Below, piece after piece: positions 49,001 through 59,900 of a stretch of DNA of 64,000 bases (positions are counted from its first letter, which is position 1; every line of letters starts with the position of its first letter). The stretch is from Glandiceps talaboti (taxonomy: Eukaryota; Hemichordata; Enteropneusta; Spengelidae). The stretch lies in assembly GCF_964340395.1 (NCBI RefSeq), contig NC_135553.1:14795001-14859000 (forward strand), read 5' to 3'. The notes below the pieces were generated by a model, which made no database searches, was not told the DNA's origin, and saw only the letters and a program-made list of their open reading frames with translations. The position numbers and the translations under genes are program-made.

Positions 49001-49617
49001 GTACCCCATTGTTGCCATGGTAATGTTGATCCCCAAGGTGACCAGGGTGTTGGCGTTCCCCACTGTAAACTAGGTGGTGGTCCCCAGGGTTGCCATGGTA
49101 ATTGTGGTCCTGCCTGTGTTGGGTGACCAGTGAAACCAGTTGACTGTGCGGGCTGAGTGGTAGCCGGATTTGATTGCCCCGGGAACCCATAATTACTGTT
49201 GGCGTTCGGTAACCCAGTTCCATGCAGTGGTGTCGGTTGTTGGTAACCACCATTATCTTGTGGCCACATAAAACTGTTAGGTGGGGACATAGAAGGTGAT
49301 TCTCCCATCATTGGCTTCAGGTTGGGTGATCCCACCTCTAGTGTCAAACCAGTTGCACCATTAACTTGTGGTTGTGCACGAGTGTTATATAGGGGGTTAC
49401 CTACACGTAGTACTGCTCCTGGTGGTAGATTAGTGAAAGCCACTGGGGGTTGACCATATTTTTTAACACCATCATCCACTGCTTTGGCCACACTCTCCAC
49501 TATGGTTTGGTCTGCTGGTTGACTTTCAGCTTCCATACCATTTCCCCCCATCTTTTCATACATTGGCTGGTCCATTGTCTGTAACGGAGCCTTGACTACA
49601 CTTGTAAAGAAAAGCAC
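46072..49617 (-). CDS. Gag-integrase-PHD finger fusion polyprotein of LTR element
   Basis: A single intact ORF of 1181 codons; Met15 (MDQPMYEKMGG) is an alternative start. Residues about 110-300 are Pro/Gln/Trp-rich; about 355-530 resemble a retrotransposon Gag capsid (GSWKAFMQRFTMFC...). About 660-740 is the linker usually found after RNase H. The integrase follows: zinc-binding H755, H762, C792, C795, catalytic D824, D884 and E920 (35 residues between the last two) and a C-terminal domain to about 1105. Residues 1126-1173 are a C4HC3 PHD finger. There is no CCHC knuckle, protease, reverse transcriptase or RNase H; the in-frame join from Gag to integrase linker is near residues 600-650. Confidence 0.93.
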   Translation of the reverse strand: MLFFTSVVKAPLQTMDQPMYEKMGGNGMEAESQPADQTIVESVAKAVDDGVKKYGQPPVAFTNLPPGAVLRVGNPLYNTRAQPQVNGATGLTLEVGSPNLKPMMGESPSMSPPNSFMWPQDNGGYQQPTPLHGTGLPNANSNYGFPGQSNPATTQPAQSTGFTGHPTQAGPQLPWQPWGPPPSLQWGTPTPWSPWGSTLPWQQWGTPPPPYGQPGWTGPAGWGPPAQQWQPRGLQQPTYWGPPPQAWTGQQPHPPVPSLGLHAPPPHRTQAAMAPPTGSGTTQNDSGSGQPTTVQSPVPEHKSSSDRQSNRHPVSRSTLSDTEQQCSSESDDGSEPVARRLRYEKHSPTSRNPKVLNIPKGIRYDGKGSWKAFMQRFTMFCKVQGLPPDEWKKYMCWCLEGRAADYYSVLLERRTDIGYGDLLTRLERRFGFRDLPETASIQFYQSKQQSDELLDDWADRVLTLATAAFGNISDMHMYEQAILRFCQGCSDKEAGQYAANLRLTSIEDAVDRIKFYQHNHTAIWGCSSVIESDLQADFERLWVEEQGLGPTSTGNEGLPTLPACNNSTGMELGIGESRLPSPSSVELVGDHRNSTVVGTGSKIGKPDGNGMVSGSDKGSGSEKTNMCHGQELYCSRINITNERAIGKDLSPVTTIVAQGAKVRSGFARLGYTREELGELQSEDSDLAGLKSWLEEGKEPSEGEIFLESPAAKKYWINRERYILEDGIIRRKADTGSGSYLVIPTSLKEEVIELNHNLPSAGHQGKHRTTARIKDRYYWYGMHEDIHRFIVRCGPCNQKKKGGKHARYNMTCYHAGAPMERVHLDFLGPLPKTARGNQHILMMVDQFTKWVECIPLTSQNAEETARAAVNHFFSRFGYPFQMFTDQGRNFESELFAALCKVLRIHKARTTSYRPSSNGQVERYNRTLMDAVRCFIDKSQSEWDVYLPQIAGAIRSSVNRQTGYTPNRLMLGRETNQPTDLVFGSEMRSSVVDHDDYVADLEEAIKSSYDVARSALRASQKIMKRDYDLKTNVHSYGVGDPVYVLDTATVKGKCRKLSPPWKGPGLVIAKLTPYLYRVKMSRSVFTVNHDRMKRCTDGELPSWIVRFKGHLDQGRGLTGNSGSKQQLYCVCRQPDDGTLMVQCDHCYDWFHGRCVGIKSRAIASAIPDFKCPMCSNNPVDGNG

Positions 49618-50669
49618 TTGCGAACCGAGAAATCCGAATTAACTCGAAAATCCCAGCAAAAGCAATTAATTTCAAAATTACCAATGGGGTGCTGACAATA
49701 GGTGGAACAGCGTAGCCGATCCTACCCGCCGGAGACAGTAAATAGAACAGCCGTATAAACACTATAGTAGGAGATGAGTAATGTTTAGCCCAGCATGTAT
49801 TACTACGCCGTGCTTTAACCAAAAAATAATGCCCAAAATACCAGTTAAATACCGTGTAGACAAAAAAATAGCACAAATGACACATAAAATTGACCAACAC
49901 TATGAGTGTGTATCAAAATCTGCTCAAGAAACTGCCCTGATACAAATTTTGAAACTGTATCTCGCTGGTGACTCTCAAGGGAAAAAGTAGCATGGGCGGC
50001 CGTAGTACACACAGTTACTACACCCCGTGTATACTAACGCCACAATCGGACCAAAAAACGCCGAAAATGACCAAAATAAAAAATGAGACCACACTGATAA
50101 TTACGAAAAAACTGTAATTAAATGAGTCGCTCAGATAAAAATTGTTTCCCGAGCGAATTGACTCCTAAAAAACGAAAAGCCTGCCACAGAATTCCGTTTG
50201 CAAGAAGTAGTGCCAATTTGACATCCGCCGTAAACAACTTCACCGGAAGTTCGAAAAATCGAGATTTTGCCCACAAAAATTTGACAAAATGGAAAAATAC
50301 TTCCAGATAGACGATCTTAAGTTGTTACTGACCATGGATTTCAAAAGATTGAAGGCGGATGGTCACACAAAAAAGTTATTTCCGAAGTTGAAAAACTTTC
50401 AAAAAATTGCCTATTCCAGTACACAGGACAATATGGCCGCCACACCAATAGTACTGTGTACCCACGCCAAAAACAAGCCAAAAAAAATGTTTCTCGCGTT
50501 ACAATTCTCGGAAAAACTGGTCCGAACCGAACCGGAATATGCCACGAATATTTTATTCCAGTACAGAAATCAGAAATCGCCGTTTTGGCCGAATAAAACG
50601 ACGATAGGAGGACAAAGATGGAAGAGTTTTGAGACAGCGATTTTTGCTGACTCAGAGAAATCACAGATT
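49618..50669 (-). other. Long 5' leader of the LTR element
   Basis: About 1 kb lies between the primer site and the Gag start, without a conserved minus-strand product. On the plus (antisense) strand there are open frames of 69, 62 and 146 codons (49781-49990, 50122-50310, 50289-50729), Lys-rich and unrecognised; I do not call them genes. Confidence 0.5.
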
Positions 50670-50682
50670 ATCCTCGTCGCCA
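50670..50682 (-). promoter_or_regulatory. Primer binding site, tRNA-Ser(GCT)-type
   Basis: Reading on the minus strand one base after the 5' LTR, the sequence TGGCGACGAGGAT is complementary to the CCA end of animal tRNA-Ser(GCT), whose acceptor end reads ATCCTCGTCG plus CCA. This fixes the element's orientation and the 5' LTR as 50684-50957. Confidence 0.85.
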
Positions 50683-50683
50683 G

Positions 50684-50957
50684 TAAAGTGAAGCTGAGGA
50701 TAGACAACAAACAAAACAAGCCTACCTGAATTAGTTGGTGAGATATTATACGAAAACCGCCTCCCAGGCAACCGCACTATGGCCCTTTTTCCTTGGTATA
50801 TATACCACCGTGGATCCCGGTATGTGTTGCTTATCCGCTGTCTATTCTTGCTCTGGTTCTCTTCGCCCCAGAGGGCGGGCTACCCCAGTGTCAGCCGGGG
50901 AACAGGGGGCGTCACTCCTTGATAATCCCAGTAGGGCCGGGGTCCAACTTCACTACA
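50684..50957 (-). repeat. 5' LTR
   Basis: Identical to 45524-45797. It contains a GGTATATATACC stretch that could act as a core promoter. Confidence 0.93.
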
Positions 50958-51135
50958 GGACTGTTGAACCCCCTCAGTGTTTTCTTTATTTGTCCCCTCA
51001 GTGGACTTTTAAATGCCCCTTCGCGTTTTTCTCTCATCAGTCCCTCAGCGAACTGTCCATGCGTTTTTCTCATCAGTCCTTCAATGGACTGTTAAACGCC
51101 TCCATGCGTTTTTCGAATTTCGCCTAGCATTTTTA

Positions 51136-52463
51136 CCTTCCGTAAGGAAGGTGATAATATACCGATGAAGTCTGTGTGTGTGTGTCTGTATCACGATTTC
51201 CGAAAGAACGGCTGCATCAATTCAAACGAAATTTCATAGACATGTTCCGTAGGGTGATGGCCAGAACTGATTAGGTTTTAGTAATAATCCGATGAATATT
51301 AATGACCAATTTGAGTAATTAATCGATCGTACGAGTATAAAGTTGGCTTCAGATTCAGATTCAGGTAGCCTTACCTTATGAACCTTATATTGAGCATCAG
51401 ATGGCCACAGATCCGAAGACACCCGACGGACTCAAACCTGAAATAATACCGTTGAGACTACAGGGAAGGATTCTGCTTCACTGCCGTCGGGTGTATTTGA
51501 GGCTACCTGAATCTGAATCTGACGCCAACTTTATACTCGTCCTCTACATAACTCTACACTGAGAATGACTGTTTTCAGGGGTTTCGTACGTGCCAACCTT
51601 ATTTTGTGTTTCCCTTGGATCAGCACTCTGCATTGGCTGGACAAACACAAAAAAAAAGAAGACTCCGAGGCAGGGTATTTAAGTGATTCAAACTCACAAG
51701 AAAACAATTTTTTTTCTTGGCCTGAAAATAGGTTTACAATGAGCGTGGAGTTCACACACAGGTGAAATATTTATCATCGTTTCTATTTCGTCAAATATGG
51801 ACTTATCATTTTCAAATTTCACACACTGATGCGCAGATGAATAAAGAGAAATCGTGTCTTTTTAGATTTTCGATTAGACGTTTGGGAAGTATTATATTGA
51901 CCGCGAACCGTCTCCTTTTTACCATGTTCTTTTCCGATTTCTCTCGATAACAAACTACCGCTGTTCGTTGCAAGGCTTGTACATAATCATTTATCTAGCT
52001 CTGTATCTCTGGATATAAATACACTCTCACATATTTATCAAGTGTAATAATCTATAATTTATACCCAAATCATGTGTGTGGTCAAAATATGGAAAACAGA
52101 CCAAGCCTCACCTAGCCTGTGAAGAAAATTTCGCGACAATGTATCAAAAATGGTGACCTATACATTGACCTCTATATAATAGTGTACAGTGTAGCGCGCC
52201 ACTCAACAAAATCTTGACAATTTTCCCGTAAACTCGTGGTGGGACAGAAGGAAGTTCAATACGCACATGCCATATCCTGGGTATGTTGGGGATCACGAAA
52301 GCCGAATGAAGTCAAGGATGGCAAGCTTTCCTGTGCTGAGAATAGGAGGCGTGGCGGGCATTTCAACAACATTTTTGACAACTATTAACTTTCATTGGGA
52401 TTTGACGAATCACAGATATAGAGCTAAATTTCTTGCATAAATCATGAAATTCCTTACGGAAGG
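51136..52463. mobile_element. TIR element with CCTTCCGTAAGGAA ends, copy 2
   Basis: Duplicate of 17077-18415. Here both termini match perfectly (TTCCTTACGGAAGG at 52450-52463) and the GT tract is shorter. Confidence 0.7.
51332..51539. mobile_element. Foldback MITE, CGAGTATAAAGTTGGC ends, copy 2
   Basis: Duplicate of 17281-17492, four bases shorter at the inner right arm. Confidence 0.75.
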
Positions 52464-52479
52464 CATTCAGCTTAAATCT

Positions 52480-52712
52480 GGTTCTTTTTTGTCCTGGCAC
52501 TACGAAAGCAGTTGAAATTGCTAAGAGAAAAAACATCGACAGAATTAAGTCATGTTTCCTGTAAGGCTACAAAGTCGTAAGAGTTGATTATATTAAGGAA
52601 ATCAATGATATCTGTACATCTTTGCTGAACACCTCGTATATTCCAAGTCATAAAAGATAAGGTGTTCCCTTGTATAATTCCATTACGTTTTCGAGTACAC
52701 ATTGGAGCAATG
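52480..52712 (-). pseudogene. LINE AP endonuclease remnant, copy 2
   Basis: Duplicate of 18430-18668. Confidence 0.7.
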
Positions 52713-52725
52713 GTAAAAAAATAAA

Positions 52726-52837
52726 ACATATGTATATATTGGGCAAGGATTTAATTTTCGTCAACTTCCAGTATTAATAGACAATGTGACAGTGGTTCCT
52801 CCGAATTTTACATCAGCAATTCGTAACGATGTGAAAG
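52726..52837 (+). pseudogene. Orphan truncated sulfotransferase first exon, copy 2
   Basis: Same YVYIGQGFN to AIRNDVK frame and donor as 18678-18789. No sulfotransferase exon 2 follows in the window; the sequence leads to CDC23 on the opposite strand, so this exon is a by-product of the duplication. Confidence 0.7.
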
Positions 52838-53440
52838 GTAAGATTCCAACAGACATACGATATTATTGCTTTCATTGGGATGGTTATCTAGAATCTATGG
52901 AACATGTAATTTCGTCAGAGTATCTCAGTACACAGCATAAATCCATGGAAGACTATAATTACTTGCAAGCCAATACAACTCTTTCTATTAAAAATTAGTC
53001 TTTACAAATGTAGCAAATGTTGACAGAAAGCAACATAAGCTAATTTTTGATAGTGCTACCTATGGTACATATATAGGTTTGTGGTATTTTACACTACAGT
53101 AAAACATGATGTAACAAAAATATGCAGAATCAAATACAACTCTTATCAGTCGTTCGTAGTGGTGTTAGGAAAGAATTTGTTCTCGCATGGAGAGACGGGT
53201 GAACAATGGGAAAGGTTGTTCTATTTGCGGGTCTGGCCTTCAACCACAGGGACTCGGAAAAGGCCTTTGTTTTGTTTCCAAATATTTATTTTTTGTTTAC
53301 TGTGGTAGTGTTAAAAGTTGTGCTTACCTCGTGTGTTCACAAATCACGTCCTGTACCACAGACAAGGAAAAGATTGCGTCTGTATGTACAATCATAAACG
53401 GAGAAAGGATCTCCCCTCCACTGTCTATGCAGATGCAGTA

Positions 53441-54445
53441 CTGTAGCGATTTCGCTATATATCACTCTCAGTACGCTGCAACCGCGACAGATCATGCTAT
53501 ATAAAGCTCCCATCTAATATGTGTTCTGGATCAGGGAGCACATTTTTAAACCTTTTTTTGGTAGACAATATCCCTCACCTCTTTGAAAGTCGAGCATATC
53601 CTGTATCACAGACTATAACTGCGTCGTTCTCGATCAGATTAATGCTTCCTCAGTGTTATTTCAAGTGATACTAACTTTTTTGAGACTAGTGAATTTAAGA
53701 ACCCCTCAATATTTTCCCATTTATCTCCCAGCTTCAAAACATGCTAATAAAATACTATAACAATTATGCTGTGCCAGTCTAGCTGTAACTGGAGTATTAT
53801 TTTTTTCGATCAAACAAGTATCATTATATTCACTGAAAATTAGACATTGTAAGCTTACAGGTTAATTTGGGGTTGTGTCCACGAAATATAGTAATAAGAT
53901 AGTATGTGTCAGGTTGGGTCGCTGATTTTGGGTGCAGACCCAAAAATCGACGTGATTGGATTTAATGTAGCACACTGTGCCACTGTGTGTGATTCAACAC
54001 TGTGGGAGTACAATATTACGAGTAATGTGTTATTGCTTCTAACAAAACAGCTACTTTTAAAACTCAAATGCAGCGTCACACGTATTACTGGTCCCTTCCT
54101 CGATTGCTTTACTAGAATGACTTTCTACCCACTCGTGCAGTATAAGAAAGATATTCGAAATACACAGTCTGATTTGCACAGTTCCTTTTGAACTATTCTC
54201 GCACGCAAGAGTATATTTTCTTACCGACACAACAAAAACGTAAAAGAGGCATCAACATATAGACAGTAAAATATTTTCAAATACTTTATTTTCAAGGGAT
54301 TTAATATTCATTAAAAAGAGAAATTGTCTGTATTGACTGGAGCTATTTTCCCCCTAATTTAGGAAGGTGTGCATGGTATCTATGAATAAAAAGTATTTTC
54401 GAGGGATTTTAATTTAGCGGAAAACCCACAGACCCTCCCACCTGT
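53441..54445. other. Intergenic between sulfotransferase block and CDC23, no gene
   Basis: No coding motif is visible. Bases 53917-54050 resemble 23283-23440 in gene B intron 2. Confidence 0.5.
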
Positions 54446-54967
54446 GTTTACCATCACAATGAAACTGTCTACAAGTTTGTTAACCATCAATGAAACTGTC
54501 TGCAAACTTGTTAACCATCACAATGAAACTGTCTGCAAACTTGTTAACCATCAATGAAACTGTCTGCAAACTTGTTAACCACCACAATGAAACTGTCTGC
54601 AAACTTGTTAACCACCACAATGAAACTGTCTGCAAACTTGTTAACCACCAATGAAACTGTATACTATACTAGTTTGTTAACCATCAATGAAACTGTCTGC
54701 AAACTTGTTAACCATCAATGAAACTGTCTAAACTTGTGAACCATCAATGAAACTGTCTGTAAACTTGTGAACCATCAATGAAACTGTCTGCAAACTTGTT
54801 AACCACCAATGAAACTGTATACTAGTTTGTTAACCATCAATGAAACTGTCTGCAAACTTGTTAACCATTGCAATGAAACTGTCTAAACTTGTGAACCATC
54901 AATGAAACTGTCTGTAAACTTGTGAACCATCAATGAAACTGTCTGCAAACTTGTTAACCATTGCAAT
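54446..54967. repeat. 31-bp minisatellite downstream of CDC23
   Basis: About 16 tandem units built on CAATGAAACTGTCTGCAAAC then TTGTTAACCAT, with one to three base indels among units. It ends about 190 bases past the CDC23 stop codon. Confidence 0.95.
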
Positions 54968-55160
54968 GCTGTCATGCCTAAATCTTTGTTTCCACTGGTG
55001 CATCTGTTTGTCAGTGGAAGGTGGTCTAGACTTGACCCACTGTAGGAATGTGAATGTACTTCTGTTTCATGTCACGATGCTCTACTCCATATTTAGCAGA
55101 CATACTAGCAAATATATATATGTATATATAGACACAGTAATACTGAATTCTTGACCAATG

Positions 55161-56866
55161 CTAAGGTGTAACTGACAAATCTATTGGCACTACATTGCCT
55201 TTAACAGGGGTGTTCTCATTAGCTGTTGACATTGGTTGCTTGTTTGATTCTGATTGGCTATCAGGGTCAGATGCTGCTCTCAGGTTGGAAATCTGTCTAA
55301 GGATTGATTTTCCTTCTTCTTTCGTCTGTAAAATGAAGACAATAAAATAATCCTTTCAATCTCATTTGAGAATGAGTTATTATTTAACAGTGATGATTTT
55401 CTTTCACTGCAAACACTACATGTATATACATGTATGTATTCCATAAAGTTTAAAATGTATATATCTGTTGTACTCACTGCAAAGTAAAAGTACCATCTAT
55501 GTTTTCTATCATTGCACTTACTTCACATCTACACACGTGATACATTGTTTTGTATGGATCTAACACATGAGATATGCTGATAATTTTGTGAGAATGACAG
55601 ATAACACATAGCAGCCTTGAAGAACAAGTTGATTACAGTGTGAAAGAGAACTGATGATAAGAGTGAAAGAAACCCTTTTTCTAATTCAATGGATCATGTG
55701 TAATTATAAAAACGTTTACTTTCATGGTGAGTTGGTTGTCATGATTGAGTTGGTTGGCATAGTGAGTTGGTTGTCATGGCAAGTTGGTTGTCATAGTGAG
55801 CTGGTCTTCATGGTAAGCCGGTTGTCAAAGTGACTTGGTTGTTATAGTTGTCAGGTGTCATGGTGATTTGGTTGCGATGGTGAGTTGTCACAGCAAGTTG
55901 GTTGGCAAGGGGGTTGTCATGGTGAGATGGTTGTCATGGTGAGTTGGTTGGCATAGTGAGTTGGTTGTCATAGAGGCTAGTTGGTATAGTGAATAGACTG
56001 TCATGATGAGTTGGTTGTCGTGGTGAGTCAAATGCATTGATAAAACCAGTTTGATTGTTAACTCTGAGTAAATAATATATTTGATCCCTACCTCATTGTA
56101 TTGGCAGGATTTGTGAGCATAAATACTGGCCTCTTCAAGTTGATTATTCTTGATGTGATAGTTTGCAAGAAATAGGTAGGCATGACTTCTATCTTCAGTT
56201 TCTATGGACTGATTGGAAATCATAATATTGTCAACTACAAGTAACTACTAGTACCAGGCTAGATGTAGATATAGGAAGAAAGCTGGCAGACAAAACAAAC
56301 CTAATACATGTATCATTAAAACATGGGACATATGTGTCTGATGGGATGAAAACCTTTACACACATAACTGATGTATATACGAAATAAGCAGACACAGTGA
56401 TATATGATGTGCAAAAAAAAAGGCACCAGACACACCACCTGTGGAAAAAAAATAGAAAGGCTAGGCACATGATGTCTTTTGATGTTAAAGTAACCAAACA
56501 ATTTTTTAGTGAATATATCTCCATGGTTTCTTGACAAAAAACAATTATCCCAGTTGCAAATAGCCCAGGTTAAATTTTTGACCAAAAATCCCATCTTTTG
56601 GCAATCTAATTTGCATATCAATGTGATCATCTTGTCTTGAATAAATCGTAATCTAGCCACCCCTAGAAACATACTCACCAAATTCGACACCAATACTGGT
56701 CAGATTTTTTACCAAAAATAATTGTTTAGATTTCATTTGCATAATGCTAGTCTGATTAGATTCCATTGAACAATCACTGACTAGACAATGTATATAACAT
56801 CCTCAAGTAATGTGATAGTAATTGACCCAGTGGGTTTTTGACATTAAGTACTTCCGAGACAGACAA

Positions 56867-56913
<47 letters not shown>

Positions 56914-56941
56914 TACTGACATACTGACAGACAGACAGACT

Positions 56942-56980
<39 letters not shown>

Positions 56981-59900
56981 TGAGAGACTGACAGCCAACC
57001 AGCCAGACAGACACTTAATCATACCTATAGCACTCCTTATATAGTTCAGTTGTGCTAAAAACAATGACTAGTATTTGCAAAAAGGCATTTGTACCTACCC
57101 CCATTATTTCAGCATGTTCTACAAACTTTGTATAAAAAGTTGCAGCCTGGTCTTCTTCCTTAAGGTTTTCATGTACTCTAAGCATGCGAAGATCAGAAGT
57201 ATTGTAGTTAAAACATTGGTCATTTCTCAATCTGATTATAATCTGATGTAGTTTACACAGTGTGATTCCCTTTTGGCTGTTACCTTTACTTTCATTTGTT
57301 CTTTTGTGAGCACTTGTTACATACATCTTACACAATACCATAGGTTTTCTTGAACCCGATCTCGTACATACAAGTACCAACCAGAATCATCTTACAATAC
57401 AAAACTCAAAATTGCAAGAAGAGAACCACCAAACAGTAATGACAACATGTTTGTCTGCACTCTGTGCATGAGCTCTTGTCGCACAGATTGTTCTAAAGAA
57501 CTGTACCTGTATGTTTTGGTGCATTACGGGTTCTCATTCATTGAGTGAATTCACTAAGTGCTCTTGTGTGGCTCAGGATAACCTATGGTATTGTGTCAGA
57601 TGTATGTAACAAGCACTCACAAAAGAACAAACAACAGCAAATGTAACAGCCAAAAAGAAGTTGCACAGTGTACACTACATCGGATATTAATTAGATTAAT
57701 CATTTCTATACATTACTTATGTTTACTTGGGTTCATAGAGGCTTTACATCGGATATTAATTAGATTAGTCATTCCTATACATTACTTATGTCTACTTGGG
57801 TTCATAGAGGCTTTACAAGCCGATAGTATATGTCCAGATCCATGTATTAAGAGTTCTTTTGAAGATGGCTCATATGTGTTCTATAGTTTGGCTTTGTAAT
57901 CAATTTAATGGCTTGTCCTCTCCAACATTTTTACAATAGACATACATGTACAAAAACTTACTTTGCAAGTTTGATGAGTGCTTGGTCCTCCACATCTCCT
58001 ACTGAGTATGCCCTCCAGTAACACTTTTTAGCTTCTTGAATTCTTTCCAATTTTTCATAGCTTTCACCCAGGGCAACTAACATACGAGAATCATTGGGTC
58101 TATAATACACAGATGTATACTTGTTATTTGAAGAAACATTATATAATACTGTCTTGCATGGACTTTGAAATAGCAAAGGTCATAACTTAGGCAATTGGTC
58201 AGCTGTTCTTGGTAAGTTGATTTGTTATTTGAATTAATGAACTTTGCTGTTTGACTACCCATTGTTTTGTAAATTACTGCTGATACGGCGAGTATAAAGT
58301 TGGCATCAGATTCAGATTAAGATAGCGCTGAATATGATGCTACCTGATTCTGAATCTGAATTTGACGCCAACTTTATACTTGTGCTGAGGTGACTTATAA
58401 GTCCATTTGTTGGGTTGGGCGGTCTTATCATGTTTATTGTTTTTGTCAATGTAAACCTTTCAGGTAAACCAATTATACTGTGACTCCAGACAAAATAATA
58501 ATAATAATGTTGGTTTCTTATATAGCGCTTTCCCACTCCGTGCTCAAAGCGCTTTACAATTATTACCCCTGGCTCGGATCAGAACAGCACAACGGCCCTT
58601 TTAGTCTTCCTCAATTCCCCGGGGAGCATACAATCCATTGCAGCCATTTAAGCGCATAGGATTAAAGCCTTCACATTGCAACCTACATCCTACCAGGTCC
58701 CCAGTTATACAGCTGGGTTGACTGAGGCACAGTCGTGGTTCAAATCTTGCCCAAGGACTTTAGCCACTCAGAAACAAACAGCAGGCAGCGACGGGGCTCG
58801 AACCTGCAACCTGTAGATTCCAAGCCGGTCACGCTAACCATTCACCCATCATGACTCCACATATATCAATGTTGTATTGTATCTGTGTATTTTTGTATAT
58901 GGGGTGTATCCTGCAATAAGTTTTAATAAAAAATATGTATGTCATGGGTGAAAGGTGACATTCAAATTTGAGGTCATCACAGAGAGAGTAAAGTCCAGAG
59001 ACTCTTGGAGGCTCAACCCACCTTAATTGCTGTGCTTGTTTGTAATAGTACAGACAATAAAATGGCATCTTCAGTATTTCATATGTCTGTCCAAGACCAT
59101 ACCAAGCACGGTAATCACGCCTGTTGACTTCTGCAAATTTAACAATACATAGATTTATGTATAGCTATCTATATGACCAATAGCTGTCACTACATGTCAA
59201 CAAAATTGTACGAGTCTATAGAATTTATCTTGTGTGAAAGATTCATTATTTTAACTGTCAGTTTATGAATACATTATCCAAAACAAAGTAAACGACAGGT
59301 AGTCATCAAGGAGTAAATACAAAATTGGACACAACACTATGGGTAAATACAGAACTGAACACAACACTATGGGTAAATACAGAACTAGACACAACACTAT
59401 GGGTAAATACAGAACTGGACACAACACTATGGGCTACTTGCAATCCTTTTGTCAATTCTTTGTTTGTATTTTGTCAATTCACACAAGACTTGGTCTTCCA
59501 GCATAACATGGACAAGGGTCAAAACCAAAACAGTCAACACATTTTGCAACACTGCAGTGTTTTTGCTAAGGTTTTTGAAACCACGGTAACAGAAAGGGAG
59601 AAAGAGGTAAAACTGGCAGTGTTTCCCCATAGAATTTATCATAATTTTGGTGGGGGACCCAGGTAAAATAATACGGGAACCCCGGTAGATATTACCTACT
59701 TACTGCCCTTAATAATAACACTGATCATTGATCATTGCATGGCTGTTTTTAGCCATATACATATGCCTTAAATTGGAATGCCACGCCAGGCAATAATAGC
59801 ATTTATTTTATAGTTTGGGTGTCAAAGTCATTTCATGATTTCACATCACATAAGTTCCAAGTGATTACCAAGAAACACTAAATTGAATCTCTTTTCACCT

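Larger units (their letters stand above)
45524..50957 (-). mobile_element. Young non-autonomous Ty3/gypsy-type LTR retrotransposon (Gag-integrase-PHD)
   Basis: The element has 274-bp LTRs that are identical at every base I compared, a tRNA primer site, a polypurine tract and one long ORF on the minus strand. The bases GGAC (45520-45523 and 50958-50961) flank it as a target duplication, and the uninterrupted target CAGAGGACTGTTGAACC survives in duplication copy 1 at about 14439-14455. It therefore inserted after the segmental duplication, and recently. Internal sequence is only 4.9 kb and lacks protease, reverse transcriptase and RNase H, so it must be mobilised in trans by a full-length relative. 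Confidence 0.93.
34128..53440. repeat. Segmental duplication, copy 2
   Basis: Collinear with 1-19840. Differences that can be read directly: an inverted piece at 34909-35375, a different intron 2 start in gene C (36107-36780), lack of the 3.3-kb and 2.4-kb segments of copy 1, and the LTR element at 45524-50957. The copy ends near 53440, beyond which the sequence leads to CDC23. Confidence 0.93.

Noticed and set aside
56774-57064. Minus-strand frame rich in Ser-Val-Cys-Leu
   Set aside because: Translation of the (GACA)n microsatellite.
58310-58540. Frame at 58312-58536 on the minus strand as a CDC23 exon
   Set aside because: It overlaps a MITE and the SINE tail; exons 59022-59130 and 57962-58099 join in phase without it.
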